This document shows positions 17,629-26,509 of a stretch of 64,000 bases of DNA, piece by piece (the stretch's first letter is position 1; the number at the start of each line of letters is the position of its first letter). A program made the position numbers and the translations under genes. The notes beneath the pieces were generated by a model that saw only the letters and a program-made list of their open reading frames with translations, did not search any database and was not told the DNA's origin. Source of the DNA: Pedobacter sp. FW305-3-2-15-E-R2A2. GTDB lineage: Bacteria > Bacteroidota > Bacteroidia > Sphingobacteriales > Sphingobacteriaceae. Location of the stretch: contig NZ_CP151803.1 of NCBI RefSeq assembly GCF_038446955.1, forward strand, positions 5,642,001 to 5,706,000. The letters run 5' to 3'.

Positions 17629-18723
17629 ATGAAGCAACCCAATAATCCAATCAAGCCAAGCTCGTTAAGAGACAATTTCTTGCCTCTGCTTAAAAATATT
17701 AAGGCCGTTATATCGGAGACCCAGAATCAGGTCGTCCGGAGTATTAATTCAGCAATCATTTTAGCTTATTTTCAAATAGGCCGAATGATTCTTGAAGATG
17801 AGCAAGCCGGGACTCAACGTGCGGAATATGCAAAAGAAACCATTCTCCGTTTGAGTAAAGAATTAACTACCGAGTTTGGAAAAGGCTATTCTGCAGACAA
17901 CCTGGAAAGGTTCAGAAAATTTTATATTATTTACCAGCACAGGATTTCCGCATCAGTGATGCGGAAATCTTCCAGTCGCTCAAAATCTGCCTCAGCGATT
18001 CAGAAACCAGGGATTAGTGATGGAGTTGAATTTCAATTCTATTTAAGTTGGACTCACTATATTCAACTCTTAAAAGTCAAAAATGAAGATGAACGGAGGT
18101 TCTATGAAATTGAAGCTGCAGAAAATAACTGGTCAGTAAGAGAGTTGCAGCGACAATATAATTCGGCACTATTTGAACGGTTGACGTTAAGCAAGGACAA
18201 GAAAAGCGTACAGAAATTGATTAAAAAGGGACAGATTATTGAAAAAGCAACTGACGTTCTAAAAAGTCATTATGTACTGGAGTTTCTTGGACTAAAAGAA
18301 GATTCCGAATATTCTGAGAATGATCTGGAAACTGCTATTATCGACAAGTTAGCGCATTTCATGTCTGAATTAGGAAAGGGATTTTTGTTTGAAGGCAGAC
18401 AGCGAAGATTCACATTTGAAGGAGACAGCTTTTATGTTGATCTGGTTTTCTATAACAGGCTGTTAAAGTGTTTCGTCCTTTTTGACCTCAAAATTGGCAG
18501 ATTAACCCATCAGGATATCGGCCAAATGCAGATGTATGTAAACTATTATGACAGAAAAATAAAGACTTCTGAAGAAAATCCTACGATAGGCATCATTCTA
18601 TGTAAAGAAGAAAACAGAACAATTGTAGAATTCACCCTGCCAGAAGATAATAAGCAGATTTTTGCAAAAGAGTATAAGGCCGTTTTACCGAGTAAAGAAT
18701 CCTTAAAAAAACAATTACTGTAA
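17629..18723 (+). CDS. DUF1016/YhcG-type PD-(D/E)XK nuclease
   Basis: The 364-residue protein matches the YhcG family. The N-terminal DUF1016 helical domain (about residues 15-170) includes YFQIGRMILEDEQAG, YAKETILRLSKELTTEFGKGYS and LERFRKFYIIYQ. The C-terminal nuclease (about 190-345) has FYVDLVFYNRLLKCFVLFDLK, where D270 and the DLK at 286-288 stand for the catalytic D...(D/E)xK, then GQMQMYVNYYDR. Members are found near restriction systems and as lone mobile genes; cellular role is poorly known. Between residues about 105 and 126 there is extra, low-similarity sequence (ISASVMRKSS...SASAIQKPG) encoded by a palindrome that recurs downstream. No restriction-modification gene is nearby. Confidence 0.88.
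   Translation: MKQPNNPIKPSSLRDNFLPLLKNIKAVISETQNQVVRSINSAIILAYFQIGRMILEDEQAGTQRAEYAKETILRLSKELTTEFGKGYSADNLERFRKFYIIYQHRISASVMRKSSSRSKSASAIQKPGISDGVEFQFYLSWTHYIQLLKVKNEDERRFYEIEAAENNWSVRELQRQYNSALFERLTLSKDKKSVQKLIKKGQIIEKATDVLKSHYVLEFLGLKEDSEYSENDLETAIIDKLAHFMSELGKGFLFEGRQRRFTFEGDSFYVDLVFYNRLLKCFVLFDLKIGRLTHQDIGQMQMYVNYYDRKIKTSEENPTIGIILCKEENRTIVEFTLPEDNKQIFAKEYKAVLPSKESLKKQLL
17943..17969. repeat. 27-bp palindrome inside the DUF1016 coding region
   Basis: Arms GATTTCCGCATCA and TGATGCGGAAATC are perfectly complementary around a central G. It codes for about residues 105-114 of the nuclease, at the junction between its conserved FYIIYQ and YLSWTHY blocks. The same 27 bases occur at 18792-18818. 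Confidence 0.9.
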
Positions 18724-18780
18724 TACCTGGTGTACTCAGATGGTTATAGCATTGAAGTTCTGATCCTGATATCGCAACAA

Positions 18781-18829
18781 AAAGGCCTTAAGATTTCCGC
18801 ATCAGTGATGCGGAAATCTTAAGGCCTTT
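18781..18829. terminator. 49-bp perfect palindrome between convergent genes, sharing the DUF1016 repeat
   Basis: Two 24-bp arms surround a single central G; the inner 27 bp (18792-18818) are identical to the palindrome inside the upstream nuclease gene. The outer arm AAAGGCCTTAA extends the stem. On the minus strand it is followed by a T-run (CCTTTTTGTTG), so it should end the metal-efflux operon, and it may also end the nuclease transcript. Confidence 0.85.
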
Positions 18830-18843
18830 CAAATTGATGAGTT

Positions 18844-19989
18844 TTACGCTCCTTCTTCTCCTCCGTTTTTCATTTTCATCAGGATCGCATAGGCGTTCTT
18901 CATGACAATATTCTTTGCTGGCAGTGGCGATTTGATCTCTGTAAAACCCTCACTTAAAATACCAGGCTCCACGCCGATCATTTTGTACTGATGGTTTCCT
19001 TCGTCGGTAAACACATAAAACTTGTTCTCCCATTTTACGACCGCTTCGTCAGGAACCGCAGTAACACTGGCATGGTTCAGCTTTACCGCAGCGTTCAGGT
19101 ACGTTCCCGGTAATAACTCTTTGCCGTAGTTTTCCAGGTCACAATGTACGCTGATACTTCTGTCGTCTCCAATAGCAGGACTGATCAGGTGAATGGTGGC
19201 CAGGTACTTTTTATCCGGGTTTCTATTCGTGGTACATACAATTTTCTGTCCTTCTTTAAGGCTGGACGCATCATTCTCTAAAACGGTCAGGTTTACATGA
19301 AGTTTTTTCGGATTGATGAGTTCAAACAAAACATCCGTTGCATTTACATATTTGCCTGTATTCACATTTACTTTGGTTACATGACCATCAATAGGGGAAT
19401 AAATCTGAATCCTGCGGGAAATATTACCTGCCGTTAAAGTAAGCGGGTTTAAGCCGATCAGTTGTAACTGCTCCGCTAATGATTTAACCATGATCTTTTG
19501 CTGGTTGAAATCACTCTCTGTTTGCTGGAAAAGCTTATCACTCGTTGCTTTTGTGGCATTCAGTCCTTTTTGTCTGATGTAGTCTGATTCTGCAAACTTC
19601 AGTTTATTTTTTGCCATCAGGTAATCCTGCTGCAACTGTACATATTGCTGGTCTTCGATCGTTGCCAGGACTGCCCCTTTGCGAACCATCATTCCCGGAA
19701 TAAGGTTCGTTTTTCTGATATAGCCTCCTAATGGAATGCTGATAGAAAAGACATTTTCTGGTGGTACCTCTACCAACCCATTTACGTTGAGCACGCTGCT
19801 CATTCCTCTTTTTTCAGGCAGACCTGTCGTAATTCCTGCAATTTTTGTCTGCTCAGCAGTAAATTGAACCAGGTGAGTTTCCTGTTTAACTGCGGGATTC
19901 GGTGTTTCTTTGGCCGCTTCTTTTTCTGCGTTTGTACAGGACATAAAAAGGAGGAAAAGAGAGAGGCTTAATAGGATGTTTGTCTTCAT
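18844..19989 (-). CDS. czcB: RND efflux periplasmic adaptor (CzcB-like lipoprotein)
   Basis: The start chosen is the ATG at 19989, which gives a lipoprotein signal with lipobox LLFMSC, 13 bp behind the permease gene; the frame is open further upstream but that part overlaps the permease gene. The 381-residue protein has the membrane-fusion-protein order: beta-barrel/lipoyl halves (NVFSISIPLGGYIRKTNLIPG and IYSPIDGHVTKVNVNTGKYV) around a helical hairpin (QQDYLMAKNKLKFAESDYIR), then a second barrel domain. It should link the inner-membrane CzcA-like pump to its outer-membrane channel. It is the last gene of the efflux operon. Confidence 0.93.
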   Translation of the reverse strand: MKTNILLSLSLFLLFMSCTNAEKEAAKETPNPAVKQETHLVQFTAEQTKIAGITTGLPEKRGMSSVLNVNGLVEVPPENVFSISIPLGGYIRKTNLIPGMMVRKGAVLATIEDQQYVQLQQDYLMAKNKLKFAESDYIRQKGLNATKATSDKLFQQTESDFNQQKIMVKSLAEQLQLIGLNPLTLTAGNISRRIQIYSPIDGHVTKVNVNTGKYVNATDVLFELINPKKLHVNLTVLENDASSLKEGQKIVCTTNRNPDKKYLATIHLISPAIGDDRSISVHCDLENYGKELLPGTYLNAAVKLNHASVTAVPDEAVVKWENKFYVFTDEGNHQYKMIGVEPGILSEGFTEIKSPLPAKNIVMKNAYAILMKMKNGGEEGA

Positions 19990-20002
19990 GATGATGTTCT
20001 TT

Positions 20003-23000
20003 TTATTTGCTGGCACTGATTCTTTCGATTTCAAAAGCAGCTTCGTTGAACTGCTGAACAGTATTAAAATATTCACTGCGGATCTGGATACTCTGGTTTA
20101 CAAGCAAGGCCCAATCCAGGTATCCTATTTCCCCTGCATTGAGTTTCTGCGTAGAAGTACTGATGATGACTCTTGCATTTGGCAATAGTTTATCCTGATA
20201 GGACCTGATGAGCTTCTTTTGCTGCTCATACTGCTGATGGGCTTCCTCCAGTTCCATACTCAATTGCTGAGCTGCCAGTTCCAGCTCCTGTTGCTTTTGA
20301 AGGATCAGTACGTTGGAAGCCTTTATTCTGGATTTTTGTGCCCCGAAAAAGAGTGGAATTCCAAGTCCAAGACTGACGGAAGAGAAGCGTTTGCTTGCTC
20401 CATAATACTGTTCCGCGCCCATCGCATTGCTTTGCCAGCCGATGATGCTCGCATTGTTGTAACCAAAGCTAAGGGAAGGCAATAGCTTGCTCTTTTCCAA
20501 CTGCATTTGTTGCCGCGACAACAGCAGCTCCTGTTCTTTTAAGCGGAACAAAGGATTTCCATTTACTTCCGCAGCGGAGGACATCAGGCTATAAACTGCG
20601 GCTTCCGGAGCAGGTTGCAGCTTTACAGAACCATTCAATAAGATGTTGAACCGGTTTAACAGTAAGCGGTAGTCTTTTTTTAACATCTCCAGCTGATTGC
20701 TGATCTGAAGCTTCTGGTTTTCAGCCATATTCAGCTCCAGGACATCCACATCCCCTGCCTGATAGCGTTGTTTTGACTTCTCCAGAAACTCAGTATACAC
20801 CCGATCTGCCTCCAGCAGGAGTTTTTCTTTTTCCTGAAGGACCAGCAAGCCATAATAACTCAGCTTCACACTTGTTTTCAGCTCCAGTATTTGTTGTTGG
20901 AATGCGAGCTCACTGAGCTGCACATGGGTTTTAAGTACTGCTGATTGCCGCGTATATACTGCAGGAAATTCCAGGTTCTGGGAGATGGAGAACTTATGGT
21001 CATTTGCCAGGCTGTTAAATTTGCCATATTCAACGCCAAGGTTTGTTTTCTCCAGATCAAAGCTGCTTTTCTTTAAAGCCTGATGATAGCTGATCTCCGA
21101 AGCTGAAACACGTAATGAGCGGTTATTTTTGGCTGCGGTATCGAGTGCAGCAGCCAGGGAAATCCGCTCCTGCGCCTGTACATTTCCAAAAACACTACCG
21201 ATCAGTACCACCGCAGTGATCATTCTTTTTCCCGGTTTAAAATAGCCGAAACCTTTTTCAAAAACAATATAAAGCATAGGTAAAACAAATAAAGTTAACA
21301 TCGTAGAAATGATTAAGCCTCCGATTACCACGGTAGCCAATGGCTTTTGTACCGCACCTCCTGCCCCCGTGCTGATGGCCATAGGAATGAATCCCAGGGA
21401 AGGAACCAGCGCCGTCATCAGTACCGCACGCAATTTAGATTTGGTCCCATGGACCACAATACGTTTCACATCATCCCAGCCTTCCTTTTTCAGGCGGTTA
21501 AATTCTGAGACCAGCAAAATTCCATTCAACACCGCTACGCCAAACAAAGCGATAAAACCCACCCCGGCAGAGATGCTAAAAGGAAGATCTCTCATCCAGA
21601 GCGCAAAGATTCCGCCGATGGCGGAAAGTGGAATGGCCGTATAGATTAATAATCCCTGTTTTACAGAATTAAAAGCAAAGTATAACAACAGAAAAATAAG
21701 GAAGAGTGCGATGGGAACCACGATGCTCAACCTAGATTTCGCAGCCGTCATGTTCTCAAAAGATCCGCCATAGGCGATGGTATATCCCTTTGACAGGTTG
21801 AGCTCCTTAGCTGCTTTTCCCTGAAGCTCCTGAACGATCGACTGAACATCGCGGTCTTTCACGTTAAAGCCGACAATGATTCTGCGTTTCGTATCCTCCC
21901 GCTGAATCTGGTTTACGCCCTCCACTTCTTCAATTGAAGCCACCATGCTCAACGGAATCTGCGTTCCATTACCGGTAGAGACCATCAGGTTTTTGATATC
22001 TTCGACATTCTTACGGGCATTTTCCGACAACCGGACCACCATATCAAAGCGTTTCTCCCCTTCATAAACCTGGCCTGCAACCTGTCCGGCAAAAGCCGTA
22101 TTGACCACCCGGTTTATTTCGCCCACGTTCAGTCCATATTTCGCCATTCCATCACGGTCATATTTGACCACCACCTGCGGCATCCCTGTCACCTGTTCTT
22201 CATAAACGTTTACCGCACCTTTTACGGTTCCGATGATTTCACCCAGGCGATGTGCATAAGCTGCAAGAGAATCCAGGTCCTCTCCAAAAATCTTACAGAC
22301 CACATCCTGTCTGGCCCCCGTCATCAGTTCATTGAAACGCATCTGAACAGGGAATTGAAAGCCCACCGTAATGCCTGGAACTGCTTCCAATGCTTTCGTC
22401 ATCTTCTCACTTAGTTCCGGAAAAGATTTGGCAGAGGTCCATTCCTTTTTATCCTTTAAAATCACCATCATGTCTCCTGCTTCGAAAGGCATCGGATCGG
22501 TAGGAACTTCTGCACTTCCGATTTTGGTGACCACCTTTTGGACTTCAGGGAAATCTCTGAGCAGTATTTTAGCCGCCTGCTGTGTCGTCTGAATCGTATT
22601 GTTCAGGTTACTTCCGGTCAGCAAACGGGTTTCTACCGCAAAATCTCCTTCTTCGAGCTGAGGAATAAACTCCCCTCCCATTTTACTCAGGACCAATAAA
22701 GAAAGTCCAAATAAGGAGATGGTCACTAATAAAATGGTTTTAGGAAAACGAAGCAATGCGCCGAGTAAAGGCTGATATTTTCTTTCCAGCCAAATGATCA
22801 GTTTATCCGTCAGGTTTTTCTTATGCTGCAGTTTCTTATTCAGGAATAAGGCCGACATCATCGGGACATAGGTAATGGAAAGTATAAATGCACCGAGGAT
22901 GGCAAAAGCAATCGTGAAGGCCATTGGTTTAAACATTTTTCCTTCAATCCCTTCCAGCGACAAAATAGGCAGGTAAACAATCAGAATGATGATCTGACTA

Positions 23001-24367
23001 AACACCGCGGACTTGATCATCGATCCCGTGGATTTGCTCACCTCGGTATCCATCTCTTCCTGATTGATCCGATCCAGTTTCCTGAAATGTTTGGAATGGG
23101 AGAAGCGGTGTAAGATCGCTTCGACCACGATCACAGAGCCATCCACAATAAGACCGAAATCTATCGCTCCCAATGACATCAGGTTTCCGCCCACGCCAAA
23201 CTTGTTCATCAGAATGATGGCAAAAAGCATGGATAAGGGAATCACTGAAGACACGATCAATCCCGCCCTAAGGTTCCCCAGAAAGAAAACCAGGACAAAA
23301 ATCACAATCAATGCACCTTCCAATAAATTGGTTTCTACCGTTTGAATGGCATTGTCCACCATTTTTGTACGATCCAGAAAGGGTTCTATGACTACACCTT
23401 CGGGAAGCATTTTCTGAATTTCTACGATCTTCTCTTTTACGCGTTTTACGACCACAGAAGAGTTTTCACCTTTAAGCATCATCACCACTGCTCCTGCCAC
23501 CTCGCCCTGATCGTTATAGGTCATGGCTCCGTATCTGATGGCAGAACCCAATTGTACTGTAGCCACCTGACTCATCAGCACCGGCATGCCATTGTTTAAC
23601 TTTTTAACAACTATTTTCTGGATATCTTCCGGAGTTTTCGTGAGTCCTTCACTGCGGATATACAATACGGTAGGCCCCTTCTCGATATAAGCACCCCCGG
23701 TATTTTCATTGTTTTGCTCTAAAGCATCAAAAACATCGGTGATGGTCAGGTTGTAAGCTTTCAGTTGTTCCTGTTTAACCGCAATTTCGTACTGTTTTAA
23801 TTTTCCACCAAAGCTGGACACCTCAGCCACACCCGGTGTTCCGAGCAGCTGACGGCGAACGATCCAATCCTGCATGGTACGGAGCTCCTGCTCGTCATAT
23901 TTACCTTCATATCCTTTGAGTGGTCTGACCACATATTGATAAATTTCGCCCAGACCTGTAGATACAGGTGCCATCTGAGGTGCACCTATCCCCTGGGGGA
24001 TCTCCTGCTGTACCTGCTGCAACCGTTCGCTAATCTGTTGCCGCGCCCAGTAAACATCTGTTTCTTCGTCAAAAACGATGGTGACCAGCGAGAGTCCAAA
24101 ACGGGAGAAACTCCGGATTTGTTTCAGGCCTGAAATACTACTACAGGCTTGTTCTATGGGAAAGGTAATGAGCCTTTCAATGTCCGGTGCACCAAGGGAA
24201 GGTGAAACGGTAATCACCTGAACCTGATTGTCAGTAATATCAGGAAGGGCATCTATGGGTAATTTTGTAACCTCGTAAGTACCCCATCCCATCAGGGCGA
24301 GTACAAACAAGCCAATAATCAGCTTATTCTTTACAGAAAAGCCAATGATTTTATTTAGCATAATCAT
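20003..24367 (-). CDS. czcA: CzcA-type heavy-metal RND permease fused to a TolC-like domain
   Basis: At 1454 residues this is about 400 longer than a normal CzcA/CusA. Residues 1 to about 1040 are an RND permease with 12 membrane helices and two periplasmic loops; the motif DFGLIVDGSVIVVE in helix 4 is the form found in divalent-cation (Zn/Co/Cd/Ni) pumps and unlike the CusA copper form. From about residue 1060 the sequence becomes a TolC-family helical protein (LAAALDTAAKNNRSLRVSAS, YRLLLNRFNILLNGS). A short signal-like stretch, MITAVVLIGSVFGNVQAQ, sits at the junction. Such CzcA-TolC fusions are known in Bacteroidota. It is flanked by the small operon leader gene and the adaptor. Confidence 0.93.
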   Translation of the reverse strand: MIMLNKIIGFSVKNKLIIGLFVLALMGWGTYEVTKLPIDALPDITDNQVQVITVSPSLGAPDIERLITFPIEQACSSISGLKQIRSFSRFGLSLVTIVFDEETDVYWARQQISERLQQVQQEIPQGIGAPQMAPVSTGLGEIYQYVVRPLKGYEGKYDEQELRTMQDWIVRRQLLGTPGVAEVSSFGGKLKQYEIAVKQEQLKAYNLTITDVFDALEQNNENTGGAYIEKGPTVLYIRSEGLTKTPEDIQKIVVKKLNNGMPVLMSQVATVQLGSAIRYGAMTYNDQGEVAGAVVMMLKGENSSVVVKRVKEKIVEIQKMLPEGVVIEPFLDRTKMVDNAIQTVETNLLEGALIVIFVLVFFLGNLRAGLIVSSVIPLSMLFAIILMNKFGVGGNLMSLGAIDFGLIVDGSVIVVEAILHRFSHSKHFRKLDRINQEEMDTEVSKSTGSMIKSAVFSQIIILIVYLPILSLEGIEGKMFKPMAFTIAFAILGAFILSITYVPMMSALFLNKKLQHKKNLTDKLIIWLERKYQPLLGALLRFPKTILLVTISLFGLSLLVLSKMGGEFIPQLEEGDFAVETRLLTGSNLNNTIQTTQQAAKILLRDFPEVQKVVTKIGSAEVPTDPMPFEAGDMMVILKDKKEWTSAKSFPELSEKMTKALEAVPGITVGFQFPVQMRFNELMTGARQDVVCKIFGEDLDSLAAYAHRLGEIIGTVKGAVNVYEEQVTGMPQVVVKYDRDGMAKYGLNVGEINRVVNTAFAGQVAGQVYEGEKRFDMVVRLSENARKNVEDIKNLMVSTGNGTQIPLSMVASIEEVEGVNQIQREDTKRRIIVGFNVKDRDVQSIVQELQGKAAKELNLSKGYTIAYGGSFENMTAAKSRLSIVVPIALFLIFLLLYFAFNSVKQGLLIYTAIPLSAIGGIFALWMRDLPFSISAGVGFIALFGVAVLNGILLVSEFNRLKKEGWDDVKRIVVHGTKSKLRAVLMTALVPSLGFIPMAISTGAGGAVQKPLATVVIGGLIISTMLTLFVLPMLYIVFEKGFGYFKPGKRMITAVVLIGSVFGNVQAQERISLAAALDTAAKNNRSLRVSASEISYHQALKKSSFDLEKTNLGVEYGKFNSLANDHKFSISQNLEFPAVYTRQSAVLKTHVQLSELAFQQQILELKTSVKLSYYGLLVLQEKEKLLLEADRVYTEFLEKSKQRYQAGDVDVLELNMAENQKLQISNQLEMLKKDYRLLLNRFNILLNGSVKLQPAPEAAVYSLMSSAAEVNGNPLFRLKEQELLLSRQQMQLEKSKLLPSLSFGYNNASIIGWQSNAMGAEQYYGASKRFSSVSLGLGIPLFFGAQKSRIKASNVLILQKQQELELAAQQLSMELEEAHQQYEQQKKLIRSYQDKLLPNARVIISTSTQKLNAGEIGYLDWALLVNQSIQIRSEYFNTVQQFNEAAFEIERISASK

Positions 24368-24457
24368 GGTGTATTAATGAAACCGATAATATAAACCCTG
24401 TCTGATCAGGAGGAAAAATCCTGCAAACCATGGGAAAAAGAAAAAATTAATCTCGGT

Positions 24458-24832
24458 TTATGCCCTTGGCGGCTTAAAGAAAGCGCCCTGTTCGGGATTG
24501 GAATGGAGGTATTTTGGAATGCTCCAATTTTGATTTGCAATCAAAACTGAGCTTGCTTTTTGAATGGTGATTTTTCCTGCCGGAATTGCCAGGTGGATGA
24601 TGGTGGGACATTCTAATTTCTTAAAGGGAAGCTCCATATCCTCTTTTTGGTCATCATCATCAATGTCCTGTCCGAGGTAATGCATGGCGATAAAATCCAG
24701 CACTCCGATCCGCTGATCCAGCTCATGGTGTCTTAAAAAATGAGATACCAGTTTTGGCATTTTAAATACTTCGATGAAAGAAGCATTTAAGATGAGCATA
24801 GGAAATAAGATGAATAAGCAAGCCTTTTTCAC
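24458..24832 (-). CDS. Small protein leading the metal-efflux operon
   Basis: The 124-residue protein, read from a GTG at 24832, has a hydrophobic N-terminus (KKACLFILFPMLILNASFIE) that may be a signal peptide. The middle is charged, with HFLRHHELDQ and an acidic run DIDDDDQKEDME, either of which could bind metal. I do not know a function. Similar small proteins are often seen ahead of CzcA genes in this group of bacteria, which is a memory-based statement. It lies 90 bp before the permease gene. A consensus promoter ends only 4 bp before the GTG, so the mRNA may be leaderless or the start may be the ATG at 24760 (MPKLVSHFLRHHE). Confidence 0.65.
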   Translation of the reverse strand: MKKACLFILFPMLILNASFIEVFKMPKLVSHFLRHHELDQRIGVLDFIAMHYLGQDIDDDDQKEDMELPFKKLECPTIIHLAIPAGKITIQKASSVLIANQNWSIPKYLHSNPEQGAFFKPPRA

Positions 24833-24836
24833 AGGG

Positions 24837-24866
24837 CAAATATAATGCTAGCGATTTAAAAAGCAA
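24837..24866 (-). promoter_or_regulatory. Consensus promoter of the metal-efflux operon
   Basis: On the minus strand TTG (24866-24864) is followed by exactly 19 bases and TATATTTG (24844-24837), a perfect match to the Bacteroidota consensus TTG-N19-TAnnTTTG. The downstream GTG of the first gene begins 4 bp after the -7 element. Confidence 0.7.
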
Positions 24867-24888
24867 GACTCGGCCTGCCTCATTCCTG

Positions 24889-26502
24889 TTATTTTTTTAG
24901 TTCAAATACCGTCATCAATGCGGCATGATCTGAAGGAAACATGACCGGATGATAGTCAATGACCCTGGATTCGATAGGGTTAAGTCCTTTCCCTTTATAA
25001 TAAATGAAATCAATTCTATCCCTTAGTCCATATAAGTCCGTTGTTGGTGCCGCCCTTACTCCCCAGGTCAGTCCTGGGTTTGATAAGGGATTGACATGGA
25101 GCTTTCGATAACTATCTGTAAATCCTGCTTTGAGCATTTCCAGACTTTCAGGCCATTCCACGACCAGTCCGTAGTGAAGGGACTTGGTTTCTTCCGTCCA
25201 GTCCAGGTGAGATCCCATATTGAAATCACCGGCCATGATGACCGGTAAATGGTCGGTGTTTTTTAGATAGGGATCAATCTTTTTCAGGATCTCTTTTATT
25301 TCTGCATGCCGGGTTGGCCCCTCTTCTTTGATCAGGGCCTGCGCATTTTTTTTCTCTTGTCTGATGCTGGCATCTACATCCGGTAAGTAATCCAGCCAGG
25401 TATTCAAATAGATCAGCTTTTTGTCCGGACTCAATTTTAAAACTACCCCACCAAAATTGGAGGGACGGAACTCCCTGATCGTTTCCTCGATCGGATAACG
25501 GCTCATGATGGAAAGATTGGCACTGATCAGGTAAAAATAATAACCCAGCGAATCGGCAATCACTGCTCCTGAGCCATACGTTTCTATGAGTCCTACGATA
25601 TCAGGATTTGTGGATTTGATCGTTTCAATCAGGCGTTCCAATCCTACGGCCTGTCCATACCGGTGGCCGCCATGCCAGATGTTCCAGGAAAAGACTTTCA
25701 GATGAGTGGGAGCAGCTGTTTCTTCTTTGATCACATTTGGAAAGAATTGTAAATATTGCCTTTGCACTTCGGCAGAAGAGAGGGCACGGTTCCAGACTTT
25801 TACTTCATCTATAAACCCGTTAAAAGCATTCCATTGGGCATTCGATCCGTATTCCCATTTCTCATCCGAGCCCCCAATGACTGTGGAGTATTTGCTTTCC
25901 AAACTACCAAGGCCCGGTGTATTGTAGATGGCGATATTTTTTCCGTCCAGGTAGATCCAGGCTTCATGCGTTTCTCTTTTGACTGTAAAGAGGAGCTGAT
26001 GCCAGTTGCCATCATTGATCCTCTGCCTTTCCGCAGTTGGTTTATAGTCATAACGTTGTTTTCCGTCATTTAACAGCAGTGCCCAGGCTCCGTTTTCCTG
26101 CGTATAAATCTGCCAGCCTATCGTAGCTCCGTCCTCTGCGATCTTATTTCCCATGATTGGCGTTCCCATCTTTGCATTTGCTATGGTTTTTACCCAGATC
26201 TGCACCGAGAAGGAGGCCTTTTCTGTGAATTCAGGCAAGGTTCCTTTGTCCAGCTTAACAGGCCTTCTCAACATCGCATTTGCAGAAAGGTCCAAGGCTC
26301 TTCCGCTCAAGCCTTTCGCATATTGTGATTGCTGCAAATCAACCGCATAATAGGCACTGTCTTTAGGAGTAATGTGTTCCTTAAAACTAAAATTATCAAA
26401 GTTCAATTGATACCCGGGTTCCTGCGCGTTTGCCTCCGTCTGCCCAAGGATTAAGGCGAGGATCAATACCATCTTTAGTTTAATAAAGTTTTTGAATGCC
26501 AT
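24889..26502 (-). CDS. Secreted LamG-endonuclease/exonuclease/phosphatase protein
   Basis: Start taken at the ATG at 26502, which gives a signal peptide (KNFIKLKMVLILALILGQTEANAQ) and no overlap with the gene before it. The 537-residue protein joins an N-terminal LamG/concanavalin-like lectin domain (about residues 40-255; GLSGRALDLSA, FSVQIWVKT, FNGFIDEVKVWNRALSSAEV) to an endonuclease/exonuclease/phosphatase domain (about 270-537). Catalytic signatures are SWNIWHGG, GLIET, VIMAGDFNMG and FPSDHAALM. This superfamily cleaves phosphodiesters in nucleic acids, sphingomyelin and inositol phosphates. It is last in the phosphonate cluster, so a phosphonate ester is a possible substrate; that is inference. 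Confidence 0.88.
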   Translation of the reverse strand: MAFKNFIKLKMVLILALILGQTEANAQEPGYQLNFDNFSFKEHITPKDSAYYAVDLQQSQYAKGLSGRALDLSANAMLRRPVKLDKGTLPEFTEKASFSVQIWVKTIANAKMGTPIMGNKIAEDGATIGWQIYTQENGAWALLLNDGKQRYDYKPTAERQRINDGNWHQLLFTVKRETHEAWIYLDGKNIAIYNTPGLGSLESKYSTVIGGSDEKWEYGSNAQWNAFNGFIDEVKVWNRALSSAEVQRQYLQFFPNVIKEETAAPTHLKVFSWNIWHGGHRYGQAVGLERLIETIKSTNPDIVGLIETYGSGAVIADSLGYYFYLISANLSIMSRYPIEETIREFRPSNFGGVVLKLSPDKKLIYLNTWLDYLPDVDASIRQEKKNAQALIKEEGPTRHAEIKEILKKIDPYLKNTDHLPVIMAGDFNMGSHLDWTEETKSLHYGLVVEWPESLEMLKAGFTDSYRKLHVNPLSNPGLTWGVRAAPTTDLYGLRDRIDFIYYKGKGLNPIESRVIDYHPVMFPSDHAALMTVFELKK

Positions 26503-26509
26503 TATCCCT

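Noticed and set aside
17629-18723. Restriction-modification or toxin-antitoxin system around the DUF1016 gene
   Set aside because: No methylase, specificity subunit or small partner gene is present on either side.
20003-24367. Possibility that the 1454-residue CzcA is two genes joined by an assembly error
   Set aside because: The frame is continuous, the junction is clean, and CzcA-TolC fusions of this length are known in Bacteroidota.
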